From positions 248,001-312,000 of the forward strand of contig CAVSZY010000004.1 of NCBI GenBank assembly GCA_963732585.1: a stretch of DNA of 64,000 nucleotides. Reading direction: 5' to 3'. The notes under the pieces were generated by a model that saw only the letters and a program-made list of their open reading frames with translations, was not told where the DNA came from and ran no database searches. Shown here in pieces: positions 25,214-33,486 of this stretch (the stretch's first letter is position 1; every line of letters begins with the position of its first letter). Origin of the DNA: WLMZ01 sp963732585. Its GTDB lineage: Bacteria; Actinomycetota; Acidimicrobiia; Acidimicrobiales; Ilumatobacteraceae. The position numbers and the translations under genes were made by a program.

Positions 25214-26724
25214 GAAGCCCTCCGTGAGCTCTCAAGCTGGGTAGTTTCAATTCTCTCGGTGGCGATGTGCTCGCCGACGAGTGTCGCTCGGATCATGCCG
25301 TCCGTCAGCACGATCACGCGATGGCAGAGCCGGACAAGTTCATCGGTGTCGGTCGAGGCGACGATGGTCGCCACTCCTGCCGCCGAGGCTTCGTCGACCA
25401 AGCGATGGATTTGGTCCTTGGCACCGATGTCGATGCCTTGGGTTGGTTCGTCGAGCAGCAACAGCTTGGGAGCCAGCCGCAGAGCCTTGCCGAACATGAC
25501 TTTCTGTTGATTGCCACCACTCAGCGAACCGATCAACGCCTCCGTGCCAGCGGTCTTGATCGACAGCCGATCGATCCACTCACGCGACTCACCGAGTTCG
25601 GCTTTGCGGCTCAACCGTCCACCGGAGAAGTGCCGACGCACGTCGGCGATCGTCAGGTTCTCGCGCACCGTCATTGGGCCGATCGTGCCGCGGATACCGC
25701 GTTCCGCCGGAACAAAGGCGATGCCGCTGGTGATCGCCTGACGCGGTTGATAGTTGGCCACCGCCTTGCCTTCGAGCATCACCTCGCCATGTTCGCGGGG
25801 CAGCTGCCCGGCGATCAGGCCGAGCACGTGCTCGCGGCCGGAACCGGTGATGCCGGCAATGCCAACGATCTCGCCGGCGGCGACGTTGAAGTCGATGCCA
25901 TGCACCGAGCCACCACGCAGATCGCGCACCGACAACATCGGGGCGCCACCGGTGATCATCTCCGTCGCCGAGGTGGTTTCGATGCTGTGACCGACGATCA
26001 ACTCGACGAGTTTGGTGTGATCGAGTTCCCCAACGGGGACCGTCGTTACCCGTTGCCCATCGCGCAACACCGTCACCCGGTCGGCCAACTCGAAGACCTC
26101 GTCGAGGTGGTGAGAGACGTACAGAATGGAGACACCCTGCGCCTTCAGGCGGTGGATGACTTCGAAAAGCCGGTGGACGTCGTCGCCGGGCAACGTCGCC
26201 GTCGGTTCGTCGAGAATCAACAGGTTGGCGCCGTCCTCCCAACCGACCAACGCCCGAGCGATGGCGATCGCCGTGCGCTGCGACGGCGGCAGTGAGTTGA
26301 CCGGAACCTTGATGTCGATGTCTTCCAATCCGAGCACCGACAACGCCTTGCGGGTGCGACCGACCTCATCGCGCCAACGGATGCGCCCATGGCTGGTTTG
26401 ATAGCCGGCGGTCAAGGCGATGTTCTCGGTGGCGTTGAGCATGCCGATCAAACCGAGGTCTTGGTGCACAAAACGTACGCCACCGGCGATCGCCGCGGCA
26501 CCGTCGCCAAGCGTCAATGGTTGGCCGTTGATCGAGGCCTCACCGGCACCGGCGTCGGGCTGGTGATAGCCAGCGAGGACCTTGATCAAGGTCGATTTGC
26601 CGGAGCCGTTTTGGCCGACGAGGGCGTGCACTTCGCCCGCCTCAACCTCCAACGACACGTCGGAAAGCGCCACTTGACCGGGAAATGTCTTCGATAAATG
26701 TTCGATGCGCAGCACTGCAGCCAC
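25210..26724 (-). CDS. ABC importer ATPase, two-domain (RbsA/MglA) type
   Basis: A 504-residue double ATPase. Domain 1 has Walker A VGQNGSGKSTLIKV and Walker B LLILDEPTATL, but its signature reads SLPPSQRTAIAIARAL, a weak form of LSGGQ. Domain 2 has GITGSGREHVLGL (degenerate Walker A, as usual in this family) and a good LSGGNQQKVMFGKAL signature with LLLLDEPTQGIDIGAK. It energises uptake of a sugar or related solute. First gene of the ATPase-permease-SDR operon. Confidence 0.92.
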   Translation of the reverse strand: MAAVLRIEHLSKTFPGQVALSDVSLEVEAGEVHALVGQNGSGKSTLIKVLAGYHQPDAGAGEASINGQPLTLGDGAAAIAGGVRFVHQDLGLIGMLNATENIALTAGYQTSHGRIRWRDEVGRTRKALSVLGLEDIDIKVPVNSLPPSQRTAIAIARALVGWEDGANLLILDEPTATLPGDDVHRLFEVIHRLKAQGVSILYVSHHLDEVFELADRVTVLRDGQRVTTVPVGELDHTKLVELIVGHSIETTSATEMITGGAPMLSVRDLRGGSVHGIDFNVAAGEIVGIAGITGSGREHVLGLIAGQLPREHGEVMLEGKAVANYQPRQAITSGIAFVPAERGIRGTIGPMTVRENLTIADVRRHFSGGRLSRKAELGESREWIDRLSIKTAGTEALIGSLSGGNQQKVMFGKALRLAPKLLLLDEPTQGIDIGAKDQIHRLVDEASAAGVATIVASTDTDELVRLCHRVIVLTDGMIRATLVGEHIATERIETTQLESSRRAS

Positions 26725-26834
26725 GTGAAACCCCCAAAGTTCGACCGAAGACTAGCAAAACTGGTCGCGATATCAATAAAGTACCTACTACCTTCCCGGT
26801 GCGAGAGGCGCGCCGTGGATACAAAGGGGGATCA
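26725..26834. promoter_or_regulatory. Divergent promoter region of the ABC importer
   Basis: These 110 bases separate the ATPase and binding-protein genes. The middle is AT-rich (ATATCAATAAAGTACC), a likely promoter area, and AAGGGGGA sits six bases before the binding-protein ATG. I see no clear palindrome. Confidence 0.45.
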
Positions 26835-28073
26835 ATGCGACCATTTCGAAAGCTGAGTGCGGCACTGTTTGCCGGCGCTCTTCTTCTCACAGCCTGCGGA
26901 AGCGACGAGGCTGCCAGTCCGGCAACCGATGCCGCTGAAACACCTGTTGTCACCGATGCACCGGAGCCGGTCACCACCGATGCACCGGAGCCGATCACCA
27001 CCGATGCACCGGAGCCGGTCACCACCGAGGCGACCGAGCCAGTCGAAGATGCCGGCCTCATTGCCGCCCAGGCGGTCATCGATCAGTACACCGATCCCAA
27101 CCAGCCGATCGGTATCACGATCCCTCTCACCGGTGTGCCAGAGAAGAAGACCTTCGCCTGGCTCGAGTGTGAGCTCGAGTCCTGCCCCTACATCACCGTT
27201 GGCGTCAAGGCAGCGGTCGAGGCTCTCGGTTGGGAACTCCTGGTGATCAGCTCGCAGAGCGCCGACCCAGCACCGTTCTTCCAGCAGGCAATCGACGCTG
27301 GTGCCGATTACATCGCCAGCTCGGGCGAAGCCCGCTCGCTGTACGAGGAGCAGGCCTTGGCCGCCAAGGAGAAGGGGATCAAGATCCTCAGCTGCTTCGA
27401 CACCGAGGTACCAAACCCCGAAGAGACCAACATTTGGACACAGTGTGGCGACACCAACTTCGTGCAGAAGACCGGTCCGTTGATGGCCGACTGGGCCGTC
27501 GTCGATTCGCAGGGCAGCGCCAATGTGTTGATCGTCAGCATCCCAGACTTCCCGGTGCTCAAGGCTGAGACCGATGCCTACATCGCTGAGCTGGAGAAGA
27601 ACTGCGCTGGCTGCAGCTACACCGAGCTGAACATCACCATCCCGCAGCTCGTCGGTGGCGAAGTTGCCGCCGCTGTTGCATCGCAGCTGCAGGCCGATCC
27701 TTCACTGAACTACGCGTTCTTCTCCTTCGGTTCGCTGCCTGCCGGCGTGACCGCAGCCTTGGAGACCGCCGGTTTGGCTGATCAGGTCACGGTCTACGGT
27801 CAAGACTTCTCGGCCTTCGGCCTGGAAGAGATCGTTGCTGGCACGATGGGCGCATGGTCCGCCGACCCGAAGGCATATGCCGGCTGGTTGATGGTCGATG
27901 CCGCTGCTCGCTTGAGCCTCGACATGGAATTGACCGAAGAGCGCGCCGCTGCATCGCTGCCGACCTTCATCGTCCAGGACGCCGCCACCGCACAGGAGAT
28001 TCTCGACTGCTGCAATGGTGACTGGTTCCCGCCAACCATGGCCGAGGACTTCAAGACCCTCTGGGGCGTCTGA
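26835..28073 (+). CDS. ABC importer substrate-binding lipoprotein
   Basis: A 412-residue protein with a lipoprotein signal (MRPFRKLSAALFAGALLLTACGS, lipobox LTAC), then a low-complexity spacer of repeated TDAPEPVT units, then a periplasmic-binding fold of the ribose type (SADPAPFFQQAIDAGADYIA, VTVYGQDFSAFGLEEI). It has many Cys for such a protein, including ECELESC, CAGC and CC near the end. It delivers the ligand to the divergent permease/ATPase. Ligand unknown. Confidence 0.9.
   Translation: MRPFRKLSAALFAGALLLTACGSDEAASPATDAAETPVVTDAPEPVTTDAPEPITTDAPEPVTTEATEPVEDAGLIAAQAVIDQYTDPNQPIGITIPLTGVPEKKTFAWLECELESCPYITVGVKAAVEALGWELLVISSQSADPAPFFQQAIDAGADYIASSGEARSLYEEQALAAKEKGIKILSCFDTEVPNPEETNIWTQCGDTNFVQKTGPLMADWAVVDSQGSANVLIVSIPDFPVLKAETDAYIAELEKNCAGCSYTELNITIPQLVGGEVAAAVASQLQADPSLNYAFFSFGSLPAGVTAALETAGLADQVTVYGQDFSAFGLEEIVAGTMGAWSADPKAYAGWLMVDAAARLSLDMELTEERAAASLPTFIVQDAATAQEILDCCNGDWFPPTMAEDFKTLWGV
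26952..27023 (+). repeat. Three 24-bp tandem coding repeats
   Basis: Three near-identical 24-base units (26952, 26976, 27000) encode TDAPEPVT/TDAPEPIT in the spacer behind the lipid anchor, followed by a degenerate fourth. They probably set the distance of the binding protein from the membrane. Confidence 0.85.
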
Positions 28074-28114
28074 GTCCAACGCATGACGAGCATCTGACTC
28101 GTCGAATCTGAAGT

Positions 28115-28161
28115 GGGCCTGCCCGCCCGGCGTCAAAGCCGAGCGAGCAGGCCCTTATTCT
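28115..28161 (+). terminator. Intrinsic terminator after the binding-protein gene
   Basis: GGGCCTGC (28115-28122) pairs with GCAGGCCC (28147-28154), with an inner CGGC/GCCG stem, followed by TTATTC. It ends the importer binding-protein transcript. Confidence 0.75.
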
Positions 28162-28199
28162 TTGTCCCCTGAGATCGTCCGCTGAGATCGAGGTCGCCC

Positions 28200-29606
28200 G
28201 TGCTGTTACCAATCGACGAATTCCCGTATCACCAGGTGGCCAACACCTTCGCCGCCGTCGCTGGCAGCGATCCGATGTGGAACGACGGGCACTACGTCTG
28301 CGTCGCCGACCAGGCCGGGCGGGTGGCGCTGACCTCAAACCTGCGGCTGTACGCCAACAACGACGTGCTCGACGGCTTCGTGTGCCTGCGCCACGAAGGC
28401 CGCCAATACAACATCCGTGTCTCGCGCCGCCTGCGCCCACGGATGGACGAGCTGAGCGTTGGGCCGCTGCACTTGGAGATCATCGAGCCGATGCAGACGA
28501 TACGACTCGCCCTCGATGACAACGAGATCGGTGTCTCCCTCGATCTGACCTGCACGAGCACGGTCGTGCCGTACATGGGCCCGATCGAAGTCAAACGGCT
28601 CGATGGACGCCTGCTCAGCGAACGTGTGACCTACGAGATCACCGGCGTCTGCCACGGGTCGGTCACCGTCGCTGGACAGCGAATCGAGCTCGATGCGGCG
28701 ACGACCTCGTTCTTCCGCAATCACTCCTGGGGCTACCAACCCGGGCGTGGCGGGCCGCGCCCCTACGGTGCCCCAGCGCCCAGCCACCGTCATCCGGGCA
28801 CGCGCCAATGGGTGCTCTTTCAGCTCCCCGACCACTCCGGATTCTTCTTTCAAGATCCCAGCGGGCGCGCCGCCAGCGGCAAAGGTGCGATCCTCACCGC
28901 CGAGCGCATCGTGCCCGTCGTCGACATCGCCACCGAACTGGAGATGTATCCCGGCGGGCGGCGGGTTAAGGCCGGGCAGGTGCAGCTCACCGATGTCGAG
29001 GGCCAGCGCCACCACTACCACTTTCGTGACCTTGGTTGGGTGTACTGCCAAGGTGGCGGTTACTTCGGCGGGTTCGACGACAAGCTCGGCCAAGGCGTGT
29101 ACCGCGGGGACTACCACCAGGAGGGCGAGGTCTGGGATGTCAGCGACCCGACGACGATCGTCGACGCCTCAGGACGCGCCTTTCGCTTTGACCACGACTG
29201 GGCAGAGAGCTTCACGCTGTTCGAGGACGACGCCTCGGTCGGACTCGCGCATTACGAATGTGTGGTCATCGAGCAGCCAGTGAGAACGGACTTACTTGAT
29301 TCTGACTACTTACTTGAGCCCGATTACTTACTTGATTCTGACTGGTGTTTAACTGCTAAGGTCCGAGAACCCAAAGGGGAAGGGAAACCATGGGAGAACT
29401 GCACGGCCGTGTCGCGGCCATCACTGGGGGTACCCGTGGCATTGGCCGCGGTATCGCTGAGGCGTTTCTTGCCGAAGGGGCCCAGGTCGTCATCAACGGC
29501 CGGGATGCCGCCAAGGGCGCCAGGGCGATCGAGGAGATCAACGGTGGCGACCAAGTCCACTTCGTCCAAGGCGATGTCAAACTCAAGGAAGATTGTGAAC
29601 GCCTGA
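28200..29606 (+). CDS. Unknown lipocalin/CrtC-like beta-sheet protein with overrunning C-terminus
   Basis: The frame opens at GTG 28200 (MLLPIDEFPYHQVANTFAAV) and encodes a beta-rich protein of about 360 credible residues, including WNDGHYVCVAD, FFRNHSWGYQPGRGGPRPYG and YHFRDLGWVYCQGGGYFGGF. The layout recalls AttH/CrtC-like or DUF7064/7065 proteins of unknown function. From about 29283 the frame runs through the 18-bp operator repeats (reading RTDLLDSDYLLEPDYLLDSD) and then 217 bases into the next SDR gene before stopping. The tail is unlikely to be native; a lost stop or a frameshift near 29280 (a TGA lies in the next frame at 29281) would explain it. Confidence 0.6.
   Translation: MLLPIDEFPYHQVANTFAAVAGSDPMWNDGHYVCVADQAGRVALTSNLRLYANNDVLDGFVCLRHEGRQYNIRVSRRLRPRMDELSVGPLHLEIIEPMQTIRLALDDNEIGVSLDLTCTSTVVPYMGPIEVKRLDGRLLSERVTYEITGVCHGSVTVAGQRIELDAATTSFFRNHSWGYQPGRGGPRPYGAPAPSHRHPGTRQWVLFQLPDHSGFFFQDPSGRAASGKGAILTAERIVPVVDIATELEMYPGGRRVKAGQVQLTDVEGQRHHYHFRDLGWVYCQGGGYFGGFDDKLGQGVYRGDYHQEGEVWDVSDPTTIVDASGRAFRFDHDWAESFTLFEDDASVGLAHYECVVIEQPVRTDLLDSDYLLEPDYLLDSDWCLTAKVREPKGEGKPWENCTAVSRPSLGVPVALAAVSLRRFLPKGPRSSSTAGMPPRAPGRSRRSTVATKSTSSKAMSNSRKIVNA
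29292..29345 (+). promoter_or_regulatory. Three 18-bp direct repeats, operator array (TTACTTGATnnnGACT)
   Basis: Units start at 29292, 29310 and 29328, exactly 18 bases apart. Copies 1 and 3 are TTACTTGATTCTGACT plus two bases; copy 2 is TTACTTGAGCCCGATT. The array ends 44 bases before the start of the SDR at 29390. Single copies of the same motif lie upstream of two other catabolic operons (39072 and 53755). Likely binding sites for a shared regulator. Confidence 0.7.
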
Positions 29607-30169
29607 TCGATGAAACGATCAGCCGCTACGGGCGGATCGACATCCTGGTCAACAACGCCGGCGGCGCAGCCAACCATGCGCCAGTGGCCGAGCTGACCGA
29701 CGAAGCGCTCGATGATGCGCTGCGTTGGAACCTGTGGTCGACCTTCTGGTGCAGTCGCAAGGCGCTCGGGTTCATGATCCCCCAGCAATGGGGCCGAATC
29801 CTCAACATCTCCTCGTTGGAAGGCAAGTGCGGCAAGCCCGGCGTGGCCATCTATGTCACCGCCAAACATGCGATCAACGGCCTGACCAAGTCGATGGCTC
29901 ACGAGCTCGGCACGCAGGGCATCACCGTCAACGCGCTGTGCCCCGGTGGCATCGAAACCGACCTGATGATGGAGGCCGGCCCACCCGCCGCTGAGGCGAT
30001 GGGCATGACCTATCAAGGACTGCTCGATTGGTTCGCCTCGGAATCGGCGATCAAGCGACTGAACGACGTCGAAGAGGTCGCCGCGGTTGCTGTGCTGTTG
30101 GCCAGCGAAGTTGGGGCTGGCATCACCGGTTCGTTGATTTCAATCGACGGCGGCACGGCGCCGTACTGA
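29390..30169 (+). CDS. Short-chain dehydrogenase/reductase (first of a tandem pair)
   Basis: A 259-residue SDR with TGGTRGIGRG, NNAGG, NISSLEGKCG and YVTAK. AAGGGGAAGGG precedes the ATG. It and the next gene share layout and motifs end to end (MGxLxGxxAAITGGTR..., SAIKR.N.VEEVAAVAVLLAS, IDGGTxPY), so they arose by tandem duplication. First gene of the operon behind the 18-bp repeat array. Substrate unknown. Confidence 0.92.
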   Translation: MGELHGRVAAITGGTRGIGRGIAEAFLAEGAQVVINGRDAAKGARAIEEINGGDQVHFVQGDVKLKEDCERLIDETISRYGRIDILVNNAGGAANHAPVAELTDEALDDALRWNLWSTFWCSRKALGFMIPQQWGRILNISSLEGKCGKPGVAIYVTAKHAINGLTKSMAHELGTQGITVNALCPGGIETDLMMEAGPPAAEAMGMTYQGLLDWFASESAIKRLNDVEEVAAVAVLLASEVGAGITGSLISIDGGTAPY

Positions 30170-30183
30170 GAGGGGAGACAGAC

Positions 30184-30966
30184 ATGGGCAAGTTAGAAGG
30201 AAAGATCGCCGCGATCACCGGCGGCACACGATCGATCGGTCGGGCGATCGCCGAGGCCTACCTCCGCGAGGGCGCCAGCGTCGTCGTCAACGGCCGCGAC
30301 GAGGCCAAGGGTCAACAAGCTGTCGAGGAGATGGGCGGCGGCGACCGGGTCGCCTTCTTCGCCGGAGACGCCTCCAAGCAGGCAACCGTCGAAGGGCTGG
30401 TCGATTTCACCGTCGAGCGCTTCGGGCACCTCGACATCATGGTGCTCAACTCCGGTGGAGTGAAGAACACCGCTCCGGTGGCGATGATGACCGACGAAGA
30501 GTGGAACCTGGAGATCGACTGGAACCTCAACCACGTGTTTTGGGGGATGCGCAAGTCGTTGCAGCACATGCTCCCCCGTGAGTACGGGCGGATCCTCGTC
30601 ACCTCGTCGGTCGAAGGCAAGCTGGGTAAGCCCGGTATCCCCGGCTACGCGGCCACCAAGCACGCCGTCAACGGTCTCGTCAAGGCCGCAGCGCATGAGG
30701 TCGGCACCAGCGGCGTCACCGTCAATGCCATCCTCCCCGGCATTATCGAGACCGATATCGTCCGCGAGACCGGCCCCGAATCGGCTGTCGCCATGGGCGT
30801 TGGCACCTACGAGAACATGATTGCTTTGTTCACCAAGGAATCGGCGATCAAGCGCCCGAACAAGGTCGAAGAAGTCGCTGCCGTCGCTGTGCTCTTGGCG
30901 TCCGACGTTGCCCGCAACATCACGGGGTGCATGTTCCCCGTCGACGGCGGAACGATGCCGTACTAA
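30184..30966 (+). CDS. Short-chain dehydrogenase/reductase (second of a tandem pair)
   Basis: A 260-residue paralogue of the preceding SDR: TGGTRSIGRA, VTSSVEGKLG and YAATK. NNAG is replaced by LNSGG. GAGGGGAGA lies before the ATG. Divergence between the pair in the active-site loop suggests two related but different substrates or opposite stereochemistry. Its TAA overlaps the next ATG by one base. Confidence 0.92.
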   Translation: MGKLEGKIAAITGGTRSIGRAIAEAYLREGASVVVNGRDEAKGQQAVEEMGGGDRVAFFAGDASKQATVEGLVDFTVERFGHLDIMVLNSGGVKNTAPVAMMTDEEWNLEIDWNLNHVFWGMRKSLQHMLPREYGRILVTSSVEGKLGKPGIPGYAATKHAVNGLVKAAAHEVGTSGVTVNAILPGIIETDIVRETGPESAVAMGVGTYENMIALFTKESAIKRPNKVEEVAAVAVLLASDVARNITGCMFPVDGGTMPY

Positions 30967-31325
30967 TGGAACCGATGATCGCCATTGTGGGTCACATCGA
31001 TGTTGACCCAGCGGTGCGTGACGACGTCGTCGCCGCCACCGTTGCCCTGCAGGAAAAGACGCGCAACGAAGAACCGGGCTGCTTGACCTATGCGATGTCG
31101 GCCGACCCGGTGCTGCCGGGACGCATCCAGATCGTCGAACTGTGGCGCACCGCCGCCGACCTGGCGGCCCATTTCCAGCATCAGAACTTCTTCGACACGG
31201 GGGCGGCGATGCGTGCCTTCCCACGCATCGGTGGCAGCGCGATCAAGTACCGGATCGATGCTGTCGATCCGGTCAAAGGCGACGACGGCCTGGCCTCCGT
31301 CGACTTCTGGTCGGTGCAGGGATAG
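30966..31325 (+). CDS. Antibiotic-biosynthesis-monooxygenase (ABM) family protein
   Basis: A 119-residue dimeric alpha/beta-barrel type protein: MIAIVGHIDVDPAVRDDVVA, then RNEEPGCLTYAMSADP and IVELWRTAADLAAHFQHQNF. ABM proteins include cofactor-free quinol monooxygenases and heme-degrading enzymes. Translationally linked to the SDR before it (one-base overlap) and to the P450 after it (adjacent stop and start). Confidence 0.8.
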   Translation: MEPMIAIVGHIDVDPAVRDDVVAATVALQEKTRNEEPGCLTYAMSADPVLPGRIQIVELWRTAADLAAHFQHQNFFDTGAAMRAFPRIGGSAIKYRIDAVDPVKGDDGLASVDFWSVQG

Positions 31326-32540
31326 ATGTCCGACGGCAGCGACTACCGGCACACGGAGCGGTCGCGCCAGTTCGAGCCTTCTGTCGACTACGCCTATTTC
31401 CGCGAGCAGTGCCCGATGCATAAGGTCGTCGATCACGACCCGCCGTTTTATGTCCTCAGCCGCTTCGACGACATCGTCGACACCCTGAAACACCCCAACG
31501 ACTGGTTGAACCGTGATGGGCCCGGTGTCTTCTACCAAGAGGAAGGGGTGCTCGGAACCACCGATGACCCCGACCACGCCCGCCACCGCCAGGTCTTGCG
31601 ATCGGCGTTTGTGCCCTCGGCCATCGCCCGTTTGGAGCCCAGCGTGCGGGCCATCGCCGGCGAACTTTTCGATGCTTTCGTGCCGGCGGGTCGCGGCGAA
31701 TTCATCGAGGCTATCGCTGCCCCGCTGCCAGGGTTAGCCATCGCCGAACTGCTCGGCATCAAGGCCGAGTCGCGCCACGAGTTCGGTCGTTGGAGCTCGC
31801 TCGCCGTCGACGCGCTGACCGGCGGCGACGTCGCCCTGTACAACGAGGCGAAGGCGACCATCGGCGGGCATATCGATGTCGGGCTGGCAGAGCGCGACGC
31901 CCTCGTTGCTGCTGGCCAACCGTGCCCGGACGATGTGCTGACATTGCTGGCCGCCGCCCGCCGCGAGGGCACGATGACAGCCCACGAAGCGCGCTACGTC
32001 GGCTATCAGCTGCTGGTGGCCGGGCATGAAACCACCACCAGCCTGATCGGACGGTTGCTCTATCGGCTGATCGAACGGCCTGAACTGATGGCCCAGCTGC
32101 GCGCCCACCCGGAGTTGATCCCCGCCGCGGTCGAGGAAGGGGTGCGTTTCGATGCGCCGGCACACGGTCTGTTTCGTACCAACGCCGAGGCAACCGAGGT
32201 GCACGGCGTGGCGATCCCGGCGCGATCGAAAATCCAGCTGCTCTTCGCCGCCGCCAATCGCGACCCACGGCGCTTCGAGCAACCCGACGAGTTCCGCATC
32301 GACCGTGACCGCCACGAAATCGGCCGACACGTCGGCTTTGGCTGGGGCGTCCACCATTGCATCGGTGCCCCGCTCGCTCGACTGGAAACGCGCATCGCCT
32401 TCGAGGAGTTGCTGGCGCGCATGGCCGACATCGAACTCGATGGCCAACCGCAGCGCAACCAGTCATTCGTGCTCCACGGCCTGACGCGCTTGCCGTTGCG
32501 CTGGACACCCAACCTGAGCGAACCCTCGGAAGGAACCTGA
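31326..32540 (+). CDS. Cytochrome P450
   Basis: A 404-residue soluble bacterial P450. The heme-ligand loop is FGWGVHHCIGAPLAR, the I-helix oxygen motif VAGHETTTS, and the K-helix ExxR lies in VEEGVRFD. It should hydroxylate a hydrophobic substrate with electrons from a ferredoxin system; no ferredoxin gene is in this operon. The gene starts right after the ABM stop and overlaps the next start by one base (TGATG). Confidence 0.93.
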   Translation: MSDGSDYRHTERSRQFEPSVDYAYFREQCPMHKVVDHDPPFYVLSRFDDIVDTLKHPNDWLNRDGPGVFYQEEGVLGTTDDPDHARHRQVLRSAFVPSAIARLEPSVRAIAGELFDAFVPAGRGEFIEAIAAPLPGLAIAELLGIKAESRHEFGRWSSLAVDALTGGDVALYNEAKATIGGHIDVGLAERDALVAAGQPCPDDVLTLLAAARREGTMTAHEARYVGYQLLVAGHETTTSLIGRLLYRLIERPELMAQLRAHPELIPAAVEEGVRFDAPAHGLFRTNAEATEVHGVAIPARSKIQLLFAAANRDPRRFEQPDEFRIDRDRHEIGRHVGFGWGVHHCIGAPLARLETRIAFEELLARMADIELDGQPQRNQSFVLHGLTRLPLRWTPNLSEPSEGT

Positions 32541-33061
32541 TGACCGCCAAAGATGAATTCGTCGACAGCTACGAGGACGTGTCGATGTTCGCCCTCGACA
32601 CTTCGCGCGAGACAGCGCTGCTCGACGCGCAGACCGAATGCTGCTTCATGTGGACGACCAGCGACGGCGACCCCGTAGGCGTAATCATGAACTTCATCTA
32701 CGCCAACGACCGCTTCTGGGTGACCTGCACCCGCCGGCGCAAGCGTGTCGCCGCCGTCGAGGCCCGGCCCCGCGTTGCGCTGGCGATCACCAGTCGGGGC
32801 ACCGACATCGGCGTCAGTCAAGCGGTGACCTACAAGGGCAACGCCATCGTTCGAGACGATGAAGAAATCAAGGCCTGGTTCTATGCCGCGCTCGCCGCCC
32901 GCGTGCGCCCGGAAAGCGCCGAACGCCAGGAGGCCTTCGTCCACCATCTCGACACACCGGGCAGAGTCATCATCGAGATCGAGCCGACGCAGCGCATCGG
33001 CTTCGATGCCGAGAACATGTTCCGTAACTCGCCCGCCGGGCCTAGTCGGACGAAGGTATAA
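32540..33061 (+). CDS. Pyridoxamine-phosphate-oxidase-like flavin/F420-binding protein
   Basis: A 173-residue split-beta-barrel protein: PVGVIMNFIYANDRFWVTCT and RVAAVEARPRVALAITSRG are typical of this FMN/F420-binding family. It is the last gene of the SDR-SDR-ABM-P450 operon. It could be a flavin- or F420-dependent reductase acting on the P450 product. Its end overlaps the convergent SnoaL-like gene by 20 bases. Confidence 0.82.
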   Translation: MTAKDEFVDSYEDVSMFALDTSRETALLDAQTECCFMWTTSDGDPVGVIMNFIYANDRFWVTCTRRRKRVAAVEARPRVALAITSRGTDIGVSQAVTYKGNAIVRDDEEIKAWFYAALAARVRPESAERQEAFVHHLDTPGRVIIEIEPTQRIGFDAENMFRNSPAGPSRTKV

Positions 33062-33476
33062 ACATGGTCCCGGTGAGATCGGGTGGCCCAGAGTAGTACT
33101 GGGTCAGTACCCGCTCGCTGAACAACCATCCTCCGTCGCGGCGCACGTAGCGATCGTCGTAGTGCGCGGCCATCGTCTTCGGCGTGCCGTCAACGGAGCG
33201 GATCATCTCGATCAGCTGGATGCGGCCCCATGCTTCGTCCCCCTCGATCGTGAAGGAACCATTGAGATAGAGCTGGACGACGCGCTCGTACTTCGACAGC
33301 GATGATCGCCACATCTCGACGATCGCCTCTCGCCCGACCACTTGGCGGTTCGGCCCGAGCACCCAGACCGCGTCGTCAGCCCACGTCGCCGCCCAGCCCT
33401 CGGCATCGCCACGGCGTACCGCCTCGGCATAGCGGTGGCTGAGGGCGATCAGTGCTGATTCGTCGGATTGCGGCAT
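33042..33476 (-). CDS. SnoaL-like / NTF2-fold protein
   Basis: A 144-residue alpha+beta-barrel protein, starting MPQSDESALIALSHRYAEAV and holding AEGWAATWADDAVWVLGPNR and DDRYVRRDGGWLFSERVLTQ. Members are isomerases, cyclases or dehydratases, or small subunits of ring-hydroxylating oxygenases. It is the last gene of the minus-strand operon that begins with the Rieske oxygenase at 39031. Confidence 0.82.
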   Translation of the reverse strand: MPQSDESALIALSHRYAEAVRRGDAEGWAATWADDAVWVLGPNRQVVGREAIVEMWRSSLSKYERVVQLYLNGSFTIEGDEAWGRIQLIEMIRSVDGTPKTMAAHYDDRYVRRDGGWLFSERVLTQYYSGPPDLTGTMFIPSSD

Positions 33477-33486
33477 CGGGGCCTCC

